This document shows, in pieces, positions 1 through 8,215 of a DNA stretch of 22,356 nucleotides (position 1 is the stretch's first letter; every line of letters begins with the position of its first letter). Location of the stretch: NCBI GenBank assembly GCA_002387735.1, contig DGKJ01000027.1:1-22356 (forward strand). Reading direction: 5' to 3'. The notes below the pieces were generated by a model. It saw only the letters and a program-made list of their open reading frames with translations, did not search any database and was not told where the DNA came from. Source of the DNA: Bacteriovoracaceae bacterium UBA4573 (lineage in GTDB: Bacteria; Bdellovibrionota; UBA1018; UBA923). The translations under genes and the position numbers were made by a program.

Positions 1-1054
1 CCGAAGGTAAGATTTGTCCCACTAAAAATCCTGCAACCGCTCCCATTGTTAAAATTGGCACGAATATACCGAGCGAGCCCCACCCAGATAAGGCCAACGC
101 TAATCGACAAAAACAAAAAAGTAGCAGTAGCAGTGCCGAAGCATAGGAGAGACGCACCCAAGATAGATCTTCCCAAATTCGCGAATCGGACAGTCGCGTT
201 AAGTCCACATCTCCACCGAAGGCCGAAACGTAAACAATGGATATTAAAAGTCCCGTGAGTCCCACACGCAAAAGATTTCCGCTGGAAAAAAACCGTTCGA
301 AGGTCCGAGAAGCCCAAAGCTGAATTCGCACAAAAATAAAAATCAACAAACTGACCAACACACCTGTTAGAATCGCGTGAAAACCTAAACTCAACGCGGC
401 ACCAACCGATGCTTCGGGCTGAATCTGAGCAGATAAGGTCTGAAACAGGTCATTCTTCAAGCTTGAGTACTGAGGAGTGGTCGACAAGATGTTTCCACGA
501 AAAAGCAGCGCCACTCCGTAACTTACGAGTGATGCAACAATAGCGGAGGATCGTACGATCGTGTTGTTCGACGCAAAGAGTTCAATGGCGAACAAAGCGG
601 CAAAAAAAGGACTCTCGAAAGCCGCCGAGAGAGCCCCCGCAAAGAGGGCCGCGATGAAAATTTGACGATCTTCGTAGTGAAAGCGAAACCGTTCAGAAAT
701 TTTCGAAAACAAACTAAGCCCAAACTCAATAATTGTGCCGCCGAGATCAAAAAGCGAAAGTCCCGCCCGACCCAAAAAAGTAGTGACTGCGCGCACGCCC
801 CAAACCCGAGGGGGAGTTCGACCAAGATCTAGATAAAATGCTTCGAAAATATCTTCCCACGCTTTAGGCGAAGTCCCCACCAATGTGACGGCACTTAGCG
901 CCAAAATTGCGAAGGCCAACAAAAGAGGAAGCAGCCATCCGGCTTCAGTAATTAATTTTGCGACGTACACGTTCGAAAGGGCAGACTCGGTCAACATGGC
1001 GACCAGCGTAAAAGCTAGGCCAGCAATCGATCCGACGATGAACGCAATCCGCAT
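1..1054 (-). CDS. Divergent ClC-type chloride channel/antiporter-like membrane protein (3' end outside window)
   Basis: I translated this frame by hand; it is open from an ATG at 1054 to the left edge, giving 351 residues with many hydrophobic segments. Two regions resemble the voltage-gated ClC family. Residues about 141-158 (ALSAAFESPFFAALFAIE) match the block after helix H where a Pro and a final Glu are typical. Residues about 323-346 contain GIFVP, matching the family GxFxP anion-pathway motif. The two other classical motifs are not intact: GSGIP aligns with GTSPK (60-64), and GREGP, which carries the gating glutamate, aligns with FDLGG (102-106). ClC proteins move chloride, often in exchange for protons, across the inner membrane; whether this one still transports is unclear. 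The gene is coupled to the upstream PilZ gene by a TGATG stop/start overlap. Family assignment is fairly secure, function is not. Confidence 0.72.
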   Translation of the reverse strand, partial: MRIAFIVGSIAGLAFTLVAMLTESALSNVYVAKLITEAGWLLPLLLAFAILALSAVTLVGTSPKAWEDIFEAFYLDLGRTPPRVWGVRAVTTFLGRAGLSLFDLGGTIIEFGLSLFSKISERFRFHYEDRQIFIAALFAGALSAAFESPFFAALFAIELFASNNTIVRSSAIVASLVSYGVALLFRGNILSTTPQYSSLKNDLFQTLSAQIQPEASVGAALSLGFHAILTGVLVSLLIFIFVRIQLWASRTFERFFSSGNLLRVGLTGLLISIVYVSAFGGDVDLTRLSDSRIWEDLSWVRLSYASALLLLLFCFCRLALALSGWGSLGIFVPILTMGAVAGFLVGQILPS

Positions 1055-1491
1055 CAGGCTCTTTCAACGAGTTTCGAAATGAGTTTTTTTTCTTCTTCGT
1101 TATTGAACTTAAACTCCAGCCCCATGCGCCATTTGAAATGCTTCTTTTTAATGACGCGACCGGTCGACGGAAGTTTATTGCACCAAGCCACTCGGGCAGT
1201 TAGTGCCTTTGGTTCGGTTTCACCAACCAGCTCCACGGCCACGATCGTGTCTTTCGGTAGAAAGTGTTCTACACAAGCCCCCACTCCCGAAATGCTTAAA
1301 TCGGTAGCCCACCCTTCAACTGGAAAGTCTTCGTCGTTGGCCTTTTTTGCAGTGAGGTTTAGACTGTAAAACTGCTGGGTAACCAAAAATCGATCGTGTT
1401 TACGCCGTTCGAACACTCCCCCCTGTTGTGGGCGAAAAAGCTTATCGGTTTTAATTTTTTCGCCATGCTTTTTTGGGAGTTTGGTACTCAT
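1054..1491 (-). CDS. PilZ-domain protein (probable c-di-GMP receptor)
   Basis: A soluble protein of 145 residues from the ATG at 1491. It carries both halves of the PilZ c-di-GMP binding signature: RxxxR as R30-K-H-D-R34, and DxSxxG as D64-L-S-I-S-G69, followed by a beta-rich region ending in WRMGLEFKF. The N-terminal 28 residues are basic. The frame stays open upstream to an ATG at 1575, but that extension (Cys-rich, unlike a PilZ start) would leave only 15 bp to the divergent glmS. I therefore prefer 1491, although no strong Shine-Dalgarno is visible at either. Its stop overlaps the ATG of the ClC-like gene by one base, so the two are probably translated from one transcript. Inference: c-di-GMP could influence the channel protein or a shared envelope process. 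PilZ membership is confident; the target is unknown. Confidence 0.85.
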   Translation of the reverse strand: MSTKLPKKHGEKIKTDKLFRPQQGGVFERRKHDRFLVTQQFYSLNLTAKKANDEDFPVEGWATDLSISGVGACVEHFLPKDTIVAVELVGETEPKALTARVAWCNKLPSTGRVIKKKHFKWRMGLEFKFNNEEEKKLISKLVERA

Positions 1492-1590
1492 TTTGAACTT
1501 ATATTCTGAACTGAAAATCCCCGGCTTGCAACAGATTGCAATATTTTCGTTTGCGACCCCGCACCCCTCTGACATACGCTGCGTTCCAGT

Positions 1591-3429
1591 ATGTGCGGAA
1601 TCATAGGATACGTTGGAAAAAAAGAGTGTTCTCGCTTTTTGGTCGACGGGCTTAAACGGCTCGAATATCGGGGTTACGACTCCTCGGGCATTGCGATCTC
1701 AAGAAACGATCAGTCGAACTTCGAAGTTCGCAAAGCCGAAGGCAAGATCGAACGCTTAGAGATCGCTCTCCGAAACTCTCCGATTCAAGGGGCCATCGGT
1801 CTCGGGCATACTCGGTGGGCTACCCACGGAAAACCAAACACCATTAACGCTCACCCCCACCGGGCGGGCACTACGGTGCTGGTACACAATGGTATTATCG
1901 AGAACTTCGAGAGCATTCGCGAAGAACTCCTTGCGCGCGGTGCTTCGATTGTCAGCGAAACGGACTCAGAACTATTTGGGCATCTGGTCGAAGAAGAATT
2001 AAAAAAGACTGCCACTTTTGAAGAAGCAGTTCGCCTTTCATTTTTAAAACTGGAGGGGTCCTGCAGCATCGTCGTGGTCAACGATCGCTTTCCAGGAAAA
2101 ATCGTTGCCGTTCGCACCGGGACTCCCCTTGTAGTGTCGCGCTCGCAGAAGGCTGACGGGTGCTTCGTGGCAAGTGATGCTCAAGCGATTGTAGAACACA
2201 CAGACGAAGTCACTTATCTTGAGCCGCGAGATTTAGTGGTCTGTACTCAATCCGAATTTAAAATTTTTCCAATCGATAAGAAAATTAGTCCTGAAAACGA
2301 AATAAAAAGATCGGCGACAAAACTAGATTGGAAAATGGCCGACTTCGATAAAGCTGGTTTTCCGCATTTCATGCTTAAAGAAATTCACGAACAGCCTAGG
2401 GCTATATTGGACACTTTGGATCTTCTAATCGAACGCGATACGATGCGCGCAAGAATGGAAGAAATCGGTGCACTTGTCCAACGAGCCTCGAAAATTCAGA
2501 TCATAGCTTGTGGGACCGCTTGGCATGCCGGACTGGTTGGCAAATACCTGCTTGAAAGCGTGGCTCGAGTACCTGTGGAAGTAGACCTGGCTAGCGAGTA
2601 TCGCTACCGAGACCCAGTAATAGATGAACATACTTTGGTGCTCGCGGTAAGTCAGTCGGGGGAAACCGCCGATACGCTTGCCGCGCTTCGCGAAGCCAAG
2701 CGAAAAGGAGCAATGACGGCAGCAATTTGCAATGTTCGCGGCTCCAGCATGCCGCGTGAAGTTGCAGCAACATTATTTACTGCCGCAGGTCCCGAAATTG
2801 GTGTGGCCTCTACCAAAGCATTTACGACTCAAATTTTAGTTTTCATGATGCTCGGACAGTTTCTGGCGCACGCTCGCGGCGTAAAAACCAAGGCGCCCGA
2901 TGTACACTTTTTTCTACAGTTACCTCATCAAGTTCAAAGCGCCTTGGAACTCGCGCCTTTGGTGCAGAAAATTTCGGAAAGCTGTTTGCAGTCGCGAGGG
3001 TACCTCTATATTGCGCGCGGCCGTTTGTTTCCGATCGCGCTCGAAGGCGCTCTGAAAATGAAAGAAATTTCGTACGTGCATGCAGAGGGTTACCCGGCGG
3101 GTGAATTAAAACACGGGCCCATTGCGATGGTGGAGTCTAACATGACGGTGGTCGTGTTGGCGCCCCGGGATGAACTTTACGAAAAAACCATGTCGAATTT
3201 ACAGGAAGTAAAAGCTCGCGGTGGTCGAATTGTCGCAGTCGGCGATCACGATGATTTTTCGTTACAAAAACTTTCAGACCACTTTATTGGAATGCGTTTT
3301 GCCCACGACTGGAGCGATTCTATTCTCGCAACCATCCCGATGCAGCTCTTGGCTTACTACACCGCTGTACTCAAAGGGACCGACGTAGATAAGCCTCGGA
3401 ACCTAGCTAAATCAGTCACGGTGGAATAG
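1591..3429 (+). CDS. glmS: Glutamine--fructose-6-phosphate aminotransferase (isomerizing)
   Basis: Makes glucosamine-6-phosphate from fructose-6-phosphate and glutamine, the first committed step to UDP-GlcNAc for peptidoglycan and LPS, in the cytoplasm. The 612 residues are full length for the family. The start is fixed by the N-terminal nucleophile Cys2 (MCGIIGYVG), exposed after Met removal. The glutaminase domain (about 1-230) shows EYRGYDSSGIA, GHTRWATHG and HNGIIEN. Two SIS sugar-isomerase domains follow, with CGTAWHAG, SQSGETADT and GVASTKAFTTQ in the first and EGALKMKEISYVHAEG plus GELKHGPIA in the second. The C-terminus ends in the conserved KSVTVE, whose Lys607 is the family's catalytic lysine. 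No clear Shine-Dalgarno precedes it. It diverges from the PilZ gene and converges on metG with a 35 bp gap that holds no clear terminator hairpin. Confidence 0.98.
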   Translation: MCGIIGYVGKKECSRFLVDGLKRLEYRGYDSSGIAISRNDQSNFEVRKAEGKIERLEIALRNSPIQGAIGLGHTRWATHGKPNTINAHPHRAGTTVLVHNGIIENFESIREELLARGASIVSETDSELFGHLVEEELKKTATFEEAVRLSFLKLEGSCSIVVVNDRFPGKIVAVRTGTPLVVSRSQKADGCFVASDAQAIVEHTDEVTYLEPRDLVVCTQSEFKIFPIDKKISPENEIKRSATKLDWKMADFDKAGFPHFMLKEIHEQPRAILDTLDLLIERDTMRARMEEIGALVQRASKIQIIACGTAWHAGLVGKYLLESVARVPVEVDLASEYRYRDPVIDEHTLVLAVSQSGETADTLAALREAKRKGAMTAAICNVRGSSMPREVAATLFTAAGPEIGVASTKAFTTQILVFMMLGQFLAHARGVKTKAPDVHFFLQLPHQVQSALELAPLVQKISESCLQSRGYLYIARGRLFPIALEGALKMKEISYVHAEGYPAGELKHGPIAMVESNMTVVVLAPRDELYEKTMSNLQEVKARGGRIVAVGDHDDFSLQKLSDHFIGMRFAHDWSDSILATIPMQLLAYYTAVLKGTDVDKPRNLAKSVTVE

Positions 3430-3464
3430 TCATCACTGAAGCGTGCAAATGCCCGATTCTACAA

Positions 3465-4964
3465 TCAAGCAACCCGCGGAAAAAGTACCGGGGGGTCGGA
3501 GAGCTGAAAGGTCAAACTGCTCACGTTTTTGCGATTAATCTTTGAAAAATCTTCGTCTTTGAATCCTAGAGACCGCAAGGCTTCGGCTGATGTATGCGGC
3601 ATAAAAGGCGCAAGCAAGATACTTGCGCAATAAAGCGCTTGTAGAGTTTGGTGAACCACCGCTTGAAACTGTGGGTCGCCATCTTTAATGGCCCAGGGAG
3701 TGCTTGCATTAACATATGCGTTCACTTTATTGAGGTCCGACCAAAGCACGTCGAGCGCGCGATTGTGTTCGCGTGCTGACATTAGGCGATCCATTTCTAA
3801 ATGAACCTTCTCAAAGTCAAAATTTACGTTCGTATTTGCCACTAAGTTTACTGGAGCCACTTGATCGCCAAGGCGTTTACGCGCTAGCTTCACAATTCGC
3901 ATCAGCAAATTACCGAAATCGTTACCGAGTTCTGAAACGTGCCTTTGATTGAGATCTTTCATTGAAAAGCGGCCATTTCCGCCGCTCGGAATAGATCGCA
4001 ACATAAAGTATCTAAAACTATCCAGCGGATAGGTTTTAAGCACATCAAACGGATCGACTCCGTTGCCGAGTGACTTAGACATTTTTCGCCCGTCTTCAGA
4101 AAGCACCATGCCATGTATGTACACTTGCGCGGGTGTCGGTATTCCCAGGGCATGCAGCATGATGGGCCAAATAACGGTATGAAACCACCCAATATCTTTT
4201 CCGATTACATGCAAATCGGCCGGCCAATAGTTTTCATGGGAAGTCCCCACTACCGCACTGTAGTAATTAATTAGAGCGTCAAACCAGGTATACACAACGA
4301 ACTTGTCGTTACCGGGCACGGGAATACCCCAACCTTTATTAGGGCGCGAAATGGAAAGATCTTTTAAAGGTTCGCTATTTAGACGCGAAACAATTTCATT
4401 TCGAGCCTCGGAAGGCGCCACAAACGCGGGGTTTCCAGTTAAAAATTCCTTAATCCACTTTTCATACTTACTCATCTTGAAGAAATACCCTTCTTCTTCA
4501 AGTAGCTCGAGTTTTGTTTTATGTTCGGGGCAGAGGCGGTCGCTGGCTTGAGTTTCAGTGTAGAAGGTCTCACACGCTAAACAGTAAAGTCCGCTGTAGC
4601 GATCAAAATATACGTCGCCGTTTTTCTCGAGTTTACGCCAAAACTCACCTACAACTTTTGAGTGACGCGATTCGGTTGTACGAATGAAATCATCGTTTGA
4701 TATTTTCAATTCAGAACACAACTTCTTAAAAATTTCGGCATTGTCGTCGACAAATTTCCGTGTCGGAACATTTAATTCTTCGGCACTTTTGGCGAGTTTC
4801 TGGCCATTTTCGTCAGTGCCCGTTAAAAAATAAGTTTCGAGCCCACTCGAGCGGGCCCAACGAGCATATGCATCGGTAATGATTTTTTCATAGGCGTGAC
4901 CCATATGAGGCGCCCCGTTGGGATAATCAATTGCAGTAGTGATATAAAAATTTTTTTTTGACAT
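3465..4964 (-). CDS. metG: Methionyl-tRNA synthetase, short form
   Basis: Charges tRNA-Met and initiator tRNA with methionine. The 499-residue class I synthetase shows the HIGH-type motif as H20-M-G-H23 and the KMSKS loop at residues 294-298. A zinc-knuckle insertion has C128-x-x-C131 and C145-x-x-H148, i.e. one CxxC plus a CxxH pair. The anticodon-binding helical domain follows, including the segment ending NASTPWAIKD. The protein stops after it: the C-terminal EMAP-like tRNA-binding domain found in E. coli MetG (677 residues) is absent, as in other short bacterial MetG forms. The gene lies 32 bp downstream of glmU on the same strand, and AAAGAAG about 6 bp before the ATG may be its ribosome site. 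The two are probably co-transcribed. Identification is secure. Confidence 0.97.
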   Translation of the reverse strand: MSKKNFYITTAIDYPNGAPHMGHAYEKIITDAYARWARSSGLETYFLTGTDENGQKLAKSAEELNVPTRKFVDDNAEIFKKLCSELKISNDDFIRTTESRHSKVVGEFWRKLEKNGDVYFDRYSGLYCLACETFYTETQASDRLCPEHKTKLELLEEEGYFFKMSKYEKWIKEFLTGNPAFVAPSEARNEIVSRLNSEPLKDLSISRPNKGWGIPVPGNDKFVVYTWFDALINYYSAVVGTSHENYWPADLHVIGKDIGWFHTVIWPIMLHALGIPTPAQVYIHGMVLSEDGRKMSKSLGNGVDPFDVLKTYPLDSFRYFMLRSIPSGGNGRFSMKDLNQRHVSELGNDFGNLLMRIVKLARKRLGDQVAPVNLVANTNVNFDFEKVHLEMDRLMSAREHNRALDVLWSDLNKVNAYVNASTPWAIKDGDPQFQAVVHQTLQALYCASILLAPFMPHTSAEALRSLGFKDEDFSKINRKNVSSLTFQLSDPPVLFPRVA

Positions 4965-4996
4965 TTTTGTCGCTTCTTTAGGTTTTTTAGGAGTAC

Positions 4997-6466
4997 TTAT
5001 TTTCTCTTATATTTTTTTGCGTACCCTGGTTTAGTGACTTGCCTTTCTCGAGCTATCACAAAACTGTCTTTGGCTTCAACCGACTCGGTTAGAGTAGAGC
5101 CAGACGCCACGTAGGTTCCGTCGGCCAATTCGATCGGCGCCACGACCTGACAATCGCTCCCTATAAAAACGCGACTTCCAATTATCGAACGGTGTTTTTC
5201 ATTGCCGTCGTAATTACAAGTCACGAATCCGCAACCAACATTTGAATCCGATCCGATTTCCGCGTCCCCGACGTAGCTCAAATGGGAAACATTTGTTCGT
5301 GGTCCGATTACCGATTTTTTTAATTCAACAAAATTTCCAATTTTTGCACCGGAAGCAATTTCAGTAGCGGGTCGAAGATTGGCCATGGGTCCAACAATGG
5401 CGCCATCTTGAATTTTCGAGTTTTGCGCCACCACACTGTTTCGGATGTCGACGCAACTACCAATTTCTACTTGGCTGAGATCACAAAAGCTACCAATTCG
5501 ACTACCAGCCCCAACCGAAGTGTAGCCTGCGACTCGTGAAAACGCATCGATACTCACATTGTCTGCGAGTTTTACGAACGGCGAGATTCGAATGGTTTCT
5601 GGATAAGACAAACGAACTCCGTTAAGCATGTGCTGTCGCGCAATCCGTAGGTATAATTCGCGTTCAGTATTCGCCAAATCAACCATCGTATTGACGCCTT
5701 CCACAATATTAGGATCGTCAACACAGTGAGCGAGAATTTTTTTTCGTTTTTTCATCGCCACTGTAAACACGTCGGGGAGATAAAATTCCTTAGCAGCATT
5801 CTTTGAATCTATTTTTCCGAGCGCGTCTTGAAGTACAGCGCGATCAAACACGTAGACGCCACCGTTGAATTCCTGAATCGATAGTTGTTTTGCAGTGGCA
5901 TCTTTGGCTTCAACCACACCGTAAAAGGTTCCACCTCGTCGCAACACCCGGCCATAAGCGCCCGCGTTCGTTAGCCGGGCAGACATCAAGGAGGCGGACG
6001 AACGCATTGCCAAGTGGGCTCGCACGAACTGCGCTAAAGAATCTGGCGTAAGCAGTGGTAGATCACCACTCACTACCATTAAAAGATCCACCGAACCGGC
6101 CTTGGGGTAAATTATAGAGTTCGAGAGCGCAACTTTTACAGCGTGACCGGTTCCTAGTTGTTGTTCCTGTACACTAAAGTTTACGGTGGAACAAATTCGC
6201 TTATTTTGCTCAAGTCCGGCGACCATTGCCTTAACCTGGTCGCGGCCGTGGCCCACCACTAAATTTATCGTACTTTTGTTTATTTGAAATTCACGACCGA
6301 GGTTTTGCAGCCCCCCTTCGATCGAATGCAGTACGATCTCAAGAATTGGATGACCACATATCGGCTGCAGTACTTTTGGAACTTCGCTTTTCATGCGCGT
6401 ACCCTTACCCGCTGCCAGTACGACAATCTCCAAACTGTCTATTTTTTTTACAGTCGATAAGCGCAT
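4997..6466 (-). CDS. glmU: Bifunctional GlcN-1-P acetyltransferase / GlcNAc-1-P uridyltransferase
   Basis: Carries out the last two steps to UDP-GlcNAc: acetylation of glucosamine-1-phosphate, then uridylation. The N-terminal pyrophosphorylase domain has LAAGKGTRMKSEVPK (residues 17-31), QLGTGHAV, SGDLPLL and FNGGVYVFD. The C-terminal left-handed beta-helix has repeated hexapeptides, the segment GPMANLRPATEI, SHLSYVGDAEIGS and TCNYDGNEKH. The tail (VTKPGYAKKYKRK) is basic, as in other GlmU proteins. At 489 residues it is slightly longer than E. coli GlmU (456), with a short N-terminal extension of about eight residues. The ATG at 6466 is preceded by GAGGGA eight bases upstream, and a good sigma70-type promoter lies just beyond it. 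metG follows 32 bp downstream. With glmS nearby on the opposite strand, two enzymes of one pathway sit within 5 kb. Confidence 0.97.
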   Translation of the reverse strand: MRLSTVKKIDSLEIVVLAAGKGTRMKSEVPKVLQPICGHPILEIVLHSIEGGLQNLGREFQINKSTINLVVGHGRDQVKAMVAGLEQNKRICSTVNFSVQEQQLGTGHAVKVALSNSIIYPKAGSVDLLMVVSGDLPLLTPDSLAQFVRAHLAMRSSASLMSARLTNAGAYGRVLRRGGTFYGVVEAKDATAKQLSIQEFNGGVYVFDRAVLQDALGKIDSKNAAKEFYLPDVFTVAMKKRKKILAHCVDDPNIVEGVNTMVDLANTERELYLRIARQHMLNGVRLSYPETIRISPFVKLADNVSIDAFSRVAGYTSVGAGSRIGSFCDLSQVEIGSCVDIRNSVVAQNSKIQDGAIVGPMANLRPATEIASGAKIGNFVELKKSVIGPRTNVSHLSYVGDAEIGSDSNVGCGFVTCNYDGNEKHRSIIGSRVFIGSDCQVVAPIELADGTYVASGSTLTESVEAKDSFVIARERQVTKPGYAKKYKRK

Positions 6467-6493
6467 GAGTGGATCCCTCTCTCAGAGGTCTTC

Positions 6494-6523
6494 ACTATAC
6501 CCCTGATATTCTTAGTTTTTCAA
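6494..6523 (-). promoter_or_regulatory. Probable sigma70-type promoter of glmU-metG
   Basis: On the minus strand TTGAAA (6523-6518) is followed by an 18-base spacer and TATAGT (6499-6494). The transcript would start near 6487, about 20 bases before the glmU ATG, and would include the GAGGGA ribosome site. Four of six bases match in the -35 and five of six in the -10. No experimental evidence. Confidence 0.5.
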
Positions 6524-6605
6524 CCAAACACCCGCCTGGCCCCTGCGTTGCATTCTAATCGGGTAAGAACACCCTTGTGGTTGCTGTTGTTGCTAGGAGC
6601 TGAAG

Positions 6606-6899
6606 TTGAAGTTGCGATTGGGTCTCATATTACTGGCTGTTGCTAGCGTTTGGTTTTCACCGAACGCCCAAGCGTCGAACACCTCGGTGATCGGCGCCCC
6701 AGTAGATTCGTTCGCACTCTGTCAAAAAAACCTAAAAATAATCGTCGATAGCTCTGTGGAAGAGGGCGAAACCGTGGTTGAAACCTCGTGCAAGCGTTTC
6801 GAAATTTTGAATCCAGAGACCGGCGATCTCGAGGTCCGCTTTCAACCGGCGGCTTTGATCGAGGGATCCCCTATCAGTTCCGACGAATACCAAAACTAA
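6606..6899 (+). CDS. Small secreted protein of unknown function
   Basis: I do not recognise this 97-residue protein. It starts at a TTG; the AGGAG at 6595-6599 sits six bases upstream and decides the start. Residues 1-23 form a standard signal peptide (KLR basic end, hydrophobic LGLILLAVASVWF, then NAQA before the likely cleavage site), so the mature chain of about 74 residues is exported, probably to the periplasm. It is acidic and has two cysteines (Cys39, Cys62) that could form one disulfide. The gene lies alone between divergent glmU and a convergent glycosyltransferase gene; its last 26 bases overlap the 3' end of that gene on the other strand. The export signal and ribosome site make a real gene likely. 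No function can be inferred. Confidence 0.7.
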   Translation: MKLRLGLILLAVASVWFSPNAQASNTSVIGAPVDSFALCQKNLKIIVDSSVEEGETVVETSCKRFEILNPETGDLEVRFQPAALIEGSPISSDEYQN

Positions 6900-8082
6900 G
6901 TCGCACTTCCCTTTCAATTCTTTCAACCATGCGATCCACGGAATATTCGCGGATCTGCGTTAAATTCGGAGCAAACGCAAACGAATGACGATCATGGAAC
7001 CGTTCATTTATCTCGGTAAGCGCTCTTTTTAACCCCTCTAAATCATCGTTGGCGATCACCCAGCCTACACCGCATTCTCTAACGATCTTGGCGGCGGGGC
7101 TCTCAAGGGGCCCCCAATACAAAATTGGTCGCCCGGCCTTGAGGTAGGACATAAGTTTGCCCGTTACATAGTGAACGCTTTTTCGGTGCAGGGTTAGAAG
7201 CAATACGCCTGCTCTCGCCATTTCCATTTCTGCTTCGCGCCCGGAAACCTGAGGTATGTGGGCTGCGTGAGGATGGGGAAGCACCCCCAGGAAATCTGTG
7301 CCCATAAACGCCAAGTCCACAGGAACCTGCGCCAGATCGAACGCCTTGAGAAACTCCGCCACTCCTGAGTGCCCCGAAATGCTCCCCCCGTAGAGCAAGT
7401 GAGTCTGGGCGGTAGCCATACTATTAAAGGTGACCTCATTATAATGGAGCTCTCCACTAAAACCGTTTGGAATGCAGACGACTTTCTTGGTGGTATCGAG
7501 GTTTTGAAAATACTGCGTTAACGGATCGTTCACCGTTAAGATACTCATGGCTCCACGCACGACCCAACGTTCAAGCCAAGCAAAGTACCGCCGCGCTAAT
7601 GCCGACTGCGACCTTAAAAAAGGTTCGGTCGCCCACAGATCTCGAAAATCTACGATATATGGCAGACTCGATACTCTAGCAGCCAGCGCGGCCGCCACTA
7701 CCGACGACCAAGGCGTACCCGTAACAATTAAAACGCTCGTGGAGTGGCGACGCTGAATAACTTTTAAGAAAACGCGCAGACTCCAAAACCACTTGCCATC
7801 GATCAACAGAAAAAGCGGGATCAACTTTCTCATCGTACTTCGAAAACCCGAGGTCGGCGCAAAACCGGTTTTATACTTACCGCTGTCTTCTGAGACTGGG
7901 TCGTCCAAATACTCTATATCTCGCGAAGAATCGGTATCGCCACTTTTCCATGGACCAGCCAAAACGTGTAGATCCAGCCCTCGTTTTTTGAGTCCAGCGC
8001 AAAAGCGGGCCCAACGTTCTGCGGCCACCGTTTGAAGTGGTTCAAAAAAATAGGAGACGAGCAGTATTTGCCGATTTTTCAT
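6874..8082 (-). CDS. Glycosyltransferase, GT4-like (GT-B fold)
   Basis: A glycosyltransferase of about 402 residues, probably acting in LPS, exopolysaccharide or another envelope glycan. The N-terminus (NRQILLVSYFFEPLQTVAAERW) has the beta-strand plus glycine-free loop and 'R-W-A-R-F' helix typical of family-4-like N-terminal domains. The C-terminal half has a nucleotide-sugar site pattern: YGGSISGHSGVAEFL opens the second Rossmann domain, and KLMSYLKAGRPILYWGP is the usual 'K-x-x-E/S-Y-x-A-x-G-x-P' block, though the common Glu is Ser here. The frame continues upstream to a TTG at 8133; I prefer the ATG at 8082 because it gives MKNRQILLVSYFF, a normal family start. Neither start has a strong ribosome site. 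It is not in a larger glycan cluster, so acceptor and donor sugar cannot be named. Confidence 0.83.
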   Translation of the reverse strand: MKNRQILLVSYFFEPLQTVAAERWARFCAGLKKRGLDLHVLAGPWKSGDTDSSRDIEYLDDPVSEDSGKYKTGFAPTSGFRSTMRKLIPLFLLIDGKWFWSLRVFLKVIQRRHSTSVLIVTGTPWSSVVAAALAARVSSLPYIVDFRDLWATEPFLRSQSALARRYFAWLERWVVRGAMSILTVNDPLTQYFQNLDTTKKVVCIPNGFSGELHYNEVTFNSMATAQTHLLYGGSISGHSGVAEFLKAFDLAQVPVDLAFMGTDFLGVLPHPHAAHIPQVSGREAEMEMARAGVLLLTLHRKSVHYVTGKLMSYLKAGRPILYWGPLESPAAKIVRECGVGWVIANDDLEGLKRALTEINERFHDRHSFAFAPNLTQIREYSVDRMVERIEREVRLSFGIRRN

Positions 8083-8149
8083 ATTCACGTTCGACTCAAG
8101 TTTTACCGAATTCTTACCGATTGTCTTTATCAACTCGGGGGTTTCGTCA

Positions 8150-8181
8150 TTTTTTTGACGACAACACCAGAGTCAAAAAAA
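8150..8181. repeat. Perfect 10-bp inverted repeat in the glycosyltransferase/dksA divergent region
   Basis: TTTTTTTGAC (8150-8159) and GTCAAAAAAA (8172-8181) are exact reverse complements around a 12-base loop. Each arm carries a -35-like TTGAC, pointing right on the plus strand and left on the minus strand. It lies between two divergent genes, where a terminator would not be expected, so a regulator site or overlapping promoter elements is the likelier reading. Confidence 0.5.
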
Positions 8182-8206
8182 ATATAGCGTTCTTTAGGAT
8201 TCGCTC

Positions 8207-8215
8207 TGCTACAAT
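8207..8215 (+). promoter_or_regulatory. Extended -10 promoter element of dksA
   Basis: TGCTACAAT fits the extended -10 pattern TGnTATAAT with one mismatch. No good -35 lies 16-18 bases upstream, which extended -10 promoters can tolerate. Transcription would start near 8222, giving a leader of about 38 bases before the ATG at 8260. This also argues against the GTG at 8221 as the start codon. Confidence 0.4.

Noticed and set aside
523..825. A 100-codon open frame on the minus strand within the ClC-like region
   Set aside because: It is in another frame of the same strand as the ClC-like gene, which has matching motifs throughout; the short frame is a shadow.
1492..1590. glmS ribozyme/riboswitch in the glmS leader
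   Set aside because: The leader is at most about 100 bases, shared with a divergent gene, with no recognisable ribozyme fold; the element is known mainly from Gram-positive bacteria.
3430..3464. Bidirectional terminator between convergent glmS and metG
   Set aside because: The 35 bp gap has no inverted repeat or T-run that I can see.
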